18,383 nt of DNA from DATDQA01 sp035292505 (GTDB taxonomy: Bacteria > Bacteroidota > Bacteroidia > Chitinophagales > Saprospiraceae): contig DATDQA010000286.1 of assembly GCA_035292505.1 (NCBI GenBank), positions 1 to 18,383 of the forward strand, in the 5' to 3' direction. Position numbers and translations under genes: made by a program. The stretch's first letter is position 1. Every line of letters begins with the position of its first letter. Of this stretch, positions 7,699 to 14,216 are shown piece after piece. The notes beneath the pieces were generated by a model. It was given only the letters and a program-made list of their open reading frames with translations, was not told where the DNA came from and did not search any database.

Positions 7699-8067
7699 TT
7701 ATTGCAATGAGTGAAAGGCAATCCTGTTTCCTTCTGAATCTATTGCAAGTGCCATGTAACCGACGTCAGGACTGATTTGCGTCTTTCCCTTGAGCAGTTT
7801 TCCGCCTGCATTTTCTACCCGGTCTGCCTGGATGCTGACGTCTTCGCTCTGAAAATAGACCAAAGCCCCGTGCGTACCAGGTGTATAGTTTTCATTTTTC
7901 ACTAGTGAACCGGCAGCACCAGGACCTCCTTGCTCCCAGGGGAACCATGCCATCGTGAGTGGACCTAACTGATTTTCCTGAAGATTCCAGCCAAACAAGG
8001 TATTGTAGAATCTGATTGCGCGTCCCATATCTGTTACAGGCACCTCTACCCATCCGATTGCATTCAT
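7699..8067 (-). CDS. VOC (glyoxalase/bleomycin-resistance fold) family protein
   Basis: A 122-residue single VOC domain made of two beta-alpha-beta-beta-beta halves. The N-terminal half is VEVPVTDMGRAIRFYNTLFGW, with typical PVxDMxRAxxFY wording, shown here in shortened reading. The second half holds QADRVENAGGKLL and ends with DSEGNRIAFHS. Bacteroidota have many close relatives annotated only as VOC or glyoxalase-like proteins; they are putative metal-dependent enzymes or binding proteins. The substrate cannot be deduced. No signal peptide is present, so it is cytoplasmic. It lies 96 bases downstream of the sirtuin gene and 24 bases upstream of the PagL-like gene on the same strand. Confidence 0.88.
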   Translation of the reverse strand: MNAIGWVEVPVTDMGRAIRFYNTLFGWNLQENQLGPLTMAWFPWEQGGPGAAGSLVKNENYTPGTHGALVYFQSEDVSIQADRVENAGGKLLKGKTQISPDVGYMALAIDSEGNRIAFHSLQ

Positions 8068-8163
8068 TGCTTGAGATTTTGTGAATCAGGTATTAATGAT
8101 AAAATGGCTGCCGAATTTATATAAAATTTGTTTCTTCCCGGGTTTGGTTATTCAATGGGCACT

Positions 8164-8868
8164 TTATACTATATGATGTTGCAGTAAATCATCTACGAGT
8201 CGAGGTATACCTTCACCAGCCTTGATGCGCATGACGTTTAGTTGCAATCTCAAGGCAAGCTCTGTGTTGATTTGTGGCCTTGGATCAATGTAGTAGATCT
8301 TCGCATCCATCGGAGCATAATAGATAAGTCCGGCGGCAGGATAGACCTGCATCGATGTCCCGATGACAATCACGATTACGGCTTCTGAAATATGCTCGAT
8401 TGCCTGATCCATCATGGGAACTGCCTCACCAAACCAGACGATGTGCGGGCGCAACTGTCCGCCGCGCTCACAGAGATCACCCCGTAAAAGGTCTTTTGTC
8501 CATGCATAAACCAATTCCGGATATCGTGTGCTTCTTGCTTTCAGAAGTTCACCATGTAAATGAATGACTTGTTGGCTGCCTGCGCGTTCATGAAGATCAT
8601 CGACATTTTGAGTGACGATCGCCACATCGAATTTATCTTCGAGACGGGTGAGAGCGAGATGACCTTCATTCGGTCTTGCAGAAAGGAGTTGTCTTCGACG
8701 TTGATTATAGAATTCCAATACAAGATCCATGTCAGAAGCCCAGCCTTCAGGAGAAGCAACCTGCATCACGTCATGTCCCTCCCAAAGTCCACCCGCATCG
8801 CGAAATGTACTCAGTCCGCTTTCTGCACTCATACCAGCCCCGGTCAGGACGACTACTTTTCTTTTCAT
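8164..8868 (-). CDS. cobB: NAD-dependent protein deacylase, Sir2 (class III-like sirtuin)
   Basis: The 234 residues carry all Sir2 core motifs: GAGMSAESGLSTFRDAGGLW (10-29), TQNVDDLHERAG (86-97), catalytic His105 in HLHGE, and GTSMQVYPAAG (170-180). Tyr54 and Arg57 form the YxxR motif that in class III sirtuins (SIRT5, CobB) reads the acid group of succinyl- or malonyl-lysine. The zinc module, however, has only one cysteine (Cys133), so the usual four-Cys site is absent. The enzyme consumes NAD+ and releases nicotinamide while removing acyl groups from lysines. Its ATG overlaps the stop of the preceding NAD(P)HX repair gene as ATGA, indicating translational coupling. The symbol is by family resemblance; substrate preference is an inference. 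Confidence 0.92.
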   Translation of the reverse strand: MKRKVVVLTGAGMSAESGLSTFRDAGGLWEGHDVMQVASPEGWASDMDLVLEFYNQRRRQLLSARPNEGHLALTRLEDKFDVAIVTQNVDDLHERAGSQQVIHLHGELLKARSTRYPELVYAWTKDLLRGDLCERGGQLRPHIVWFGEAVPMMDQAIEHISEAVIVIVIGTSMQVYPAAGLIYYAPMDAKIYYIDPRPQINTELALRLQLNVMRIKAGEGIPRLVDDLLQHHIV

Positions 8869-10385
8869 AACGCGTCCATTCCTGCTTCGTGTAAGTATTG
8901 GAAAGCATCCCCCAGATGTACAGTGATGTCGCTTGCTATCAATGCCTCGTAACCGGTTTCTTCAGCAGCGAGATCTCCGGCAAGTCCATGAACATACACT
9001 CCGAGCATAGCCGCATCAAATGGAGAATAGCCTTGAGCTAACAGTCCTGTAATGATTCCTGTGAGAACATCTCCACTTCCCGCAGTGGCCATTCCTGGAT
9101 TGCCCGTTGTGTTGAAATAGAGATTACCGTCCGGAGTTGCAATGGCAGAGTGTGCTCCTTTCAGTAACAGAATAACGCGATGCCTCATCGATACAGCGCG
9201 GAGTTTCTCGAGCCGATCAAAATGATCATCAGAAGTCCCAAATAGTCTTGCAAACTCTTTAAAATGAGGTGTCAGAATGGAGTTCTTTGGAATCTTTGTC
9301 AACATGTCCGGATGCAAAGCGATGATATTCAATGCATCGGCATCAAGGACGATGGGCATTTTCAAATGATCAAGCAAGACTCTTAAACCTTCAATTGTAT
9401 CTTCATCAACTCCGAGTCCGCAGCCAATTCCGATCGCAGAAAATTGTGCATCCACGGTGAGGTTGGTGAAATGGAAAAGATGGTCGTCTGTATCGACCAT
9501 GACCTCAGGTACTGCTGTTTGAAGGATTGCATTGAGTTTTCCTGGGACATGGGCGGTCACAAGACCAGCCCCAGCGCGCAGCGCAGCTTTAGATGCAAGG
9601 ATTGCGGCGCCCGCTTTTCCATAACTGCCTGCAACAATCAGCGCATGACCAAAGACTCCCTTGTGGTCAAATTTGTTTCTGGGCAGGAACGTCGGAGCGA
9701 CATCGGCCTCGGTGAGCACAAACCAATTCGACTCTAATTGCTGCAATCGCTCCTGATCTAATCCGATCGGTAAAATGATCCATTCACCAAGGTATTTCTG
9801 ATTTTCGGGGATTAGGAATGCCAGTTTTGGTACCTCAATGCTCAACGTGAAATCCGCCCGTACAACTGCACCCTGTGTCGTTTTGTCAGCAAAGAGCCCT
9901 GAAGGAATATCGATTGCAATCACAATATTGGAAAGGCCGTTGATGATTTCCACCCAGTTTGAATATGGGACATCAAGCGTTCGGGTCAATCCACTTCCAA
10001 ATAATGCATCAATGACCAATGCCTCAGAAGATACCGGTGGCAATGGGTCATTCTCGTGCATGGCATGAAGTGATATCTGCTGGATCTTTTCAAGTTTTTC
10101 AAGATTAGTCTGGAAATCTTCTGAAGGCTTCCCGAATAAGGGATAGACCACGACGACCTTCCATCCGTGTGCAGCAAGGAGTCGCGCAACCACCAGACCA
10201 TCACCCCCATTATTGCCACTACCACAAATGATAGTTGCCTCATTATGAATGTTAAAATGCTCCAGGATCCAATCAGTACATGAAGTAGATGCGCGTTCCA
10301 TCAGGTCAATGGAATTTACCGGCTCATGACTGATAGTGTAAGAGTCTAAGTCCCTGATCTGATCGATGGTAAGTACTTTAAGCAA
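8865..10385 (-). CDS. nnr: Bifunctional NAD(P)HX epimerase / ADP-dependent NAD(P)HX dehydratase
   Basis: A 506-residue fusion typical of bacterial Nnr (YjeF). Residues 1 to about 215 are the YjeF_N epimerase, with GSGNNGGDG (55-63), Asp126 in IDALFGSG and Asp159 in AIDIPSG. Residues from about 225 are the ribokinase-like dehydratase, with KGVFGHALIVAG (242-253), VLDADALN (346-353), LTPHFKEF (371-378) and GMATAGSGDVLTG (431-443). The enzyme repairs hydrated NADH and NADPH: the epimerase interconverts R and S forms and the dehydratase restores the cofactor using ADP. The start appears to be TTG at 10385. The frame has a stop at 10416-10418, there is no ATG between, and the family's conserved N-terminus (KVLTIDQIRDLD) begins immediately. 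The TGA stop overlaps the sirtuin ATG. Confidence 0.93.
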   Translation of the reverse strand: MLKVLTIDQIRDLDSYTISHEPVNSIDLMERASTSCTDWILEHFNIHNEATIICGSGNNGGDGLVVARLLAAHGWKVVVVYPLFGKPSEDFQTNLEKLEKIQQISLHAMHENDPLPPVSSEALVIDALFGSGLTRTLDVPYSNWVEIINGLSNIVIAIDIPSGLFADKTTQGAVVRADFTLSIEVPKLAFLIPENQKYLGEWIILPIGLDQERLQQLESNWFVLTEADVAPTFLPRNKFDHKGVFGHALIVAGSYGKAGAAILASKAALRAGAGLVTAHVPGKLNAILQTAVPEVMVDTDDHLFHFTNLTVDAQFSAIGIGCGLGVDEDTIEGLRVLLDHLKMPIVLDADALNIIALHPDMLTKIPKNSILTPHFKEFARLFGTSDDHFDRLEKLRAVSMRHRVILLLKGAHSAIATPDGNLYFNTTGNPGMATAGSGDVLTGIITGLLAQGYSPFDAAMLGVYVHGLAGDLAAEETGYEALIASDITVHLGDAFQYLHEAGMDAL

Positions 10386-10413
10386 TAGGATAACTTGATT
10401 GAAAACCTGAAAA

Positions 10414-10433
10414 GATTAAAAGCGGATTAAAAG
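10414..10433 (-). promoter_or_regulatory. Direct repeat with 11-bp period upstream of nnr
   Basis: The minus strand carries CTTTTAATC twice, separated by CG, so the two copies fall on the same helix face. The block begins 29 bases before the TTG start of nnr and overlaps the stretch TACTTTTA, one base from the -7 consensus. It may be a regulator site or simply the AT-rich promoter. Confidence 0.3.
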
Positions 10434-10472
10434 TAGCCCGACTTTAGCATCATCGGCCCCTTTGGAAGTACT

Positions 10473-10497
10473 TTCTTGACAAGAAGTTTGTATCTTG
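10473..10497. promoter_or_regulatory. Perfect palindrome plus third half-site between divergent operons
   Basis: TTCTTG-A-CAAGAA (10473-10485) is a perfect 13-base palindrome. A third TCTTG follows at 10493-10497, forming CAAGA...TCTTG with the right half. Such an arrangement is compatible with a dimeric regulator site serving either gene. No regulator gene lies nearby. Confidence 0.3.
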
Positions 10498-10671
10498 CCA
10501 TACCAAGTACACGACAGGTACCTGGCAGAATTAGTCCGGAATGAACAATCTTTACCCTTCGCACCACCATTGGGCGCTGAATATTCACCCCTTTCTTAGA
10601 TCTGCATTAATTTGTGCTTTGCGACCTTGTTAGCGAATCTTGTATGGTTTTTGCAGGTATGATAGCATAAG

Positions 10672-10702
10672 TTGTTCATTGACTGTTATTTGTATAGGAT
10701 TG
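10672..10702 (+). promoter_or_regulatory. Candidate promoter of the porP operon
   Basis: TTG at 10672-10674 and TAGGATTG at 10695-10702 are separated by 20 bases. TAGGATTG matches TAnnTTTG at all but one position. The element would start transcription about 35 bases before the ATG at 10743. It is the best-spaced pair I found in the gap, but the match is imperfect. Confidence 0.3.
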
Positions 10703-10742
10703 TTTCTAAGACAAAGGTTTAAGTATTTAATCTGAGTATCAT

Positions 10743-11768
10743 ATGAAAAAGACCTACCCGATCAGGCAGATGCGATATCTCCTGTCAGCCATAGTACTAT
10801 GTGTTGGCGCCGGTATTTCCGCACAGGATCTGCATTTCTCGCAGTTCCAGAATTCTCCCTTAAATCATAATCCAGCCCTGACTGGCATTTTCAACGGCGA
10901 TGAACGGTTTGCTGCGAGTTACAGGCGACAGTGGTTTTCCGTACCGGTTGAGTATATGACATTCTCGGGAAGCTATGACCGGAAGTTTTTACGCGATGGT
11001 GCTAAAAATTTCTTTAGCGGTGGATTGCTGTTTGATTATGATAAAGCAGGTAAAGCGGACCTGTCTACAGCCTACCTGGGGATTAATGGATCCTACACCA
11101 TAGGACTTTCAGAGTCGATATTGTTGACAGGAGGTGCCACGATCGGAGGCGGACAAAGATCCAGTAATGTGGCAGGGCTACGATGGGGCAAGCAGTGGAA
11201 TGGCAGGGTTTATGATCCTGGACTTCCTACAGGTGAACAGGATTTGGATGATACTCATTTCTCATTTGAAATCGGAGGAGGACTCAATCTTCGCTTGCAG
11301 AAAAGTGCCAGGACAAGATTTGATCTGGGAGGCGGAGCATTTCATCTCAACCAAAGGAATGATTCATTTTATCCAACCGGTAATGCTAAAGTTCCGATAC
11401 GGCTGGCATTACAAGGTTATGGAAGTCTGGAAGTACTACCGCAATTAGATCTCCAGGCAAATCTTCTTGCGCAATTTTCAGGCCCATACCAGGAAATCGT
11501 CCTTGGGGGGATGCTCAATATACATGTCAGCACCAGGAAAGCACGTGAAATACAGTTCGGTGTTGGCCTGGGCGTGCGACTCGATGATGCGCTCATACCG
11601 CAGGTCTCGCTCGCATACGATGGCTGGCGTGCAGGATTCAGTTACGATGTCAATACTTCAGGATTTGATGTGGCGACCAACGAACGGGGAGGTCCTGAAT
11701 TTTCACTCATGTATATCATCACAGAAGTAAGAGCTCTGGAACAATCTAAACTCTGTAAGATTTTCTGA
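10743..11768 (+). CDS. PorP/SprF family type IX secretion system outer-membrane protein
   Basis: A 341-residue protein with a signal peptide (about 1-28, ending ISAQ). The mature start, DLHFSQFQNSPLNHNPALTG, is diagnostic of the PorP/SprF family (TIGR03519): 'FSQF..sPl..NPA.tG'. The rest alternates short amphipathic strands with Gly-rich turns, as expected for an outer-membrane barrel. In Flavobacterium johnsoniae, SprF is needed for secretion of the adhesin SprB; PorP is a T9SS component in Porphyromonas; and paralogs often sit next to type B-tail substrates. That is the case here. It is the first gene of a compact operon, two bases before the OmpA-like gene, so it is probably the dedicated outer-membrane partner of the downstream surface proteins and not the core PorP. 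No specific symbol is given for that reason. Confidence 0.93.
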   Translation: MKKTYPIRQMRYLLSAIVLCVGAGISAQDLHFSQFQNSPLNHNPALTGIFNGDERFAASYRRQWFSVPVEYMTFSGSYDRKFLRDGAKNFFSGGLLFDYDKAGKADLSTAYLGINGSYTIGLSESILLTGGATIGGGQRSSNVAGLRWGKQWNGRVYDPGLPTGEQDLDDTHFSFEIGGGLNLRLQKSARTRFDLGGGAFHLNQRNDSFYPTGNAKVPIRLALQGYGSLEVLPQLDLQANLLAQFSGPYQEIVLGGMLNIHVSTRKAREIQFGVGLGVRLDDALIPQVSLAYDGWRAGFSYDVNTSGFDVATNERGGPEFSLMYIITEVRALEQSKLCKIF

Positions 11769-11770
11769 CC

Positions 11771-14209
11771 ATGAAACAACGAATCATCATACTACTCCTG
11801 GCGTTGCCTTTTGGCATCGGCTCAGTTTCGGGACAGACTCTGCGTGCCTATATCACAGCAGCAGAAAATGCCTTTGCGGAGAAAGATTACTTCACTGCAT
11901 ACACGCATCTGGAGACGGCAGTCGGTGTGGACAGCAGTCGGATGGATCTGCAATATAAACTTGCAGAGACGGCCAGACTATACCAGTCCTATTCAAATTC
12001 GGAGATCTTCTATGGGAATGTGCTAAAAAGTGAAGACAGTGACAACTTTCCCGAAGCGGCATATTGGCTGGGGAAAATGCAGCAGATGCAGGGTAAATAT
12101 GACGAGGCGATTGCCAGCTACCGCATCTTTCTCACGGAACATGCAGATGCCGATCCTGCATTAATTGCTAATGCAAATCGGGAAATTGAGGCTTCAGAGT
12201 GGGCGAAGGAAAATATCCAGAAGATTAATGACTCCACTACCGTTGAAAGGTTGGGCGATCATGTTAATACGCTTTTTTCTGAATTTGGTGCCATCCAACG
12301 TGATACGGATATCTATGTGACCAGGCTGGCCTCGGAAAGGTATTCACGGGATAAGAAAGATCGACCGATACTTCCGGCATTGTTATATTCTCAGGTATTG
12401 TTATCCCGGGATAACAATTTAGCCGAACCCTTGGACTCAACCTTCAATGATGAAGGATTAAAACACACGGCACACACGGCATTCAACCATGATGGTTCGC
12501 GGGTATACTATACTTTATGTGAATACCTGAACAAAAGCGACATCCGTTGTGATCTTTACTATCGCGAAGTGATGGAGGGGGAGTGGGGAGAAGCGCATCT
12601 GTTACCTGAACCGATCAATGCACCTGGTTTTACGAGCACGCAGCCAAATATTGCCTACGACGAAATCCTTGGCAAGGAAATCCTGTACTTTTCTTCGGAC
12701 AGACTAGGAGGAACGGGAAATTTAGATCTGTGGTTCAGTGTCATCAATGATCCCAATAATATCACACAACCGCAACCGGTACCTGGTGTCAATACGACAG
12801 AGAATGAGATGACCCCGTTTTTTCACAATGAGACGAAGACGTTGTTTTTCAGCTCGGATGGGTATATCGGCTTTGGTGGTTTGGATTTCTATCGCAGTCT
12901 GAAAACTGGGAATAGTTATGCTAAACCCGAGAATATCGGACCTGATGTCAATTCGAGCTATCATGATGTCTATTATACACTGTCTGCGGACGAAAAGACG
13001 GCGCTCTTTTCATCGAACAGATTGGGTTCCATCTATTTTGAATCATCCCGTGAAGCCTGCTGCTTTGATGTCTACGAAGTTTCAGCGAAACCGGTAGAAG
13101 TGAACCTGATTGTCTCTACATACAATAAACGGACACTTGCTGAACTCCCTTATACCGATATCAAGATCATCGAACGGAATGGCGCGCTCGTAACCTCAGA
13201 CCACAATACAGGTCCTGTCAATTTCATCAAGATTCCGATCAGAAGGAACAAAAACTATACGGTGATCGGGATGAAAGAAGGTTTTATTCCAGATACGTTG
13301 CATTTCTCTTCGTATGGAATCACCCAATCTGTGGATATTGATAAGAAACTTTACCTCGATCCGGCGGATGTGATCGTGCAGGTACGTACATTCGATGCGC
13401 GGCAAAGACAACCTCTACCGAATACGATCGTCGAAATTGTTGATAAGGATGGAGGGTTTCATGGACGCAAAGTCAACGAACGCTCGCACATCCAGTATTT
13501 TGGCCTGCCACCCGGAAATACATATACGGTGACTGGTTCCCGTAAGGGTTATCACAAGGCTACAGCGACAATCACAGAACGGGATTTTGACCAGGATACG
13601 ATTGTTGTCGACCTGTACCTCGAGCTGGGTAATCTTGAAGATTTCCTCCCATTGGCGATTTATTTTGATAATGATATACCCGATCCCAAGACGCAGAAAG
13701 GCACCACTCAACTGAGATACCTCGAGACCTATACTCCATACTATGCAAGTAAGGAGCGCTTCAAAAGAAAATACGCCCGCGGTGTAAGCAAAGCTGAAGA
13801 TGCCGCCTTGGAAATAGCAATCGAGAAGTTCTTTGAGGACTCCTTGCGCAGGACCAAGGAAGAGTTTGAGTCATTCCTGAACATTCTGCATCAATATCTC
13901 GATGAAGGACTGACCTTCAAGATCTTTCTGAAAGGGTTTACCAGTCCCCTTGCATCGGATGCATATAACTATCAGTTAGGTCAACGAAGGATCAAGTCGA
14001 TTCAAAATGAATTTGCGGCTTACAGGGATGGGGTTTTGAAGAAGTACTTTGATTCAGGTGCTCTGGAGGTTGTAGAAAAATCTTTTGGGGAAGAGACCGC
14101 TCCTGAGACGGTGAGTGATGATCCCCGGGACACCAGAAGATCTATTTACAGTCCGGAGGCCTCTGTTGAAAGACGTGTTGAGATTATTGAGATTGAAAAG
14201 CCTAATTAA
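11771..14209 (+). CDS. TPR / PD40 propeller / OmpA-like envelope protein, PorE-like architecture
   Basis: An 812-residue protein with a signal peptide (about 1-21, ending VSG|Q) and no lipobox. TPR-like helices occupy about 25-150. A WD40-like PD40 propeller spans about 175-435, with YFSSDRLGGTGNLDLW (306-321) and LFFSSDGYIGFGGLDFY (358-374). Two beta-sandwich domains resembling carboxypeptidase regulatory domains follow at about 441-530 and 533-618. An OmpA-like domain closes the protein (about 625-812), carrying a helical insertion of roughly 60 residues. In that domain the usual GHTD is replaced by KGFTS (721-725), so the peptidoglycan-contacting Asp is missing, while an Arg (739 or 740) and the final RRVEI are kept. 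PorE of Porphyromonas has TPR, propeller, CRD and OmpA parts and anchors T9SS to the cell wall. This paralog likely works with the adjacent PorP/SprF protein. Confidence 0.85.
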   Translation: MKQRIIILLLALPFGIGSVSGQTLRAYITAAENAFAEKDYFTAYTHLETAVGVDSSRMDLQYKLAETARLYQSYSNSEIFYGNVLKSEDSDNFPEAAYWLGKMQQMQGKYDEAIASYRIFLTEHADADPALIANANREIEASEWAKENIQKINDSTTVERLGDHVNTLFSEFGAIQRDTDIYVTRLASERYSRDKKDRPILPALLYSQVLLSRDNNLAEPLDSTFNDEGLKHTAHTAFNHDGSRVYYTLCEYLNKSDIRCDLYYREVMEGEWGEAHLLPEPINAPGFTSTQPNIAYDEILGKEILYFSSDRLGGTGNLDLWFSVINDPNNITQPQPVPGVNTTENEMTPFFHNETKTLFFSSDGYIGFGGLDFYRSLKTGNSYAKPENIGPDVNSSYHDVYYTLSADEKTALFSSNRLGSIYFESSREACCFDVYEVSAKPVEVNLIVSTYNKRTLAELPYTDIKIIERNGALVTSDHNTGPVNFIKIPIRRNKNYTVIGMKEGFIPDTLHFSSYGITQSVDIDKKLYLDPADVIVQVRTFDARQRQPLPNTIVEIVDKDGGFHGRKVNERSHIQYFGLPPGNTYTVTGSRKGYHKATATITERDFDQDTIVVDLYLELGNLEDFLPLAIYFDNDIPDPKTQKGTTQLRYLETYTPYYASKERFKRKYARGVSKAEDAALEIAIEKFFEDSLRRTKEEFESFLNILHQYLDEGLTFKIFLKGFTSPLASDAYNYQLGQRRIKSIQNEFAAYRDGVLKKYFDSGALEVVEKSFGEETAPETVSDDPRDTRRSIYSPEASVERRVEIIEIEKPN

Positions 14210-14216
14210 AGACATC

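Larger units (their letters stand above)
10386..10742. other. Divergent intergenic region with candidate operators
   Basis: These 357 bases separate the divergent nnr and porP-like genes and contain no credible gene. They hold a 9-bp direct repeat next to nnr, a TTCTTG-A-CAAGAA palindrome, a CAGGTACCTG palindrome (10515-10524) and a possible promoter for porP. The remaining approx. 140 bases (10530-10670) show nothing I can interpret; an sRNA or leader cannot be excluded. Confidence 0.6.

Noticed and set aside
8560..8952. 130-residue plus-strand frame opposite the sirtuin and nnr genes
   Set aside because: It is antisense to two strongly conserved genes and shows no domain character.
14115..14216. 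Upstream start of the first PKD surface protein inside the OmpA-like gene
   Set aside because: It overlaps the coding sequence of the previous gene by about 95 bases and would put 34 charged residues ahead of the signal peptide; ATG 14217 fits the operon spacing.
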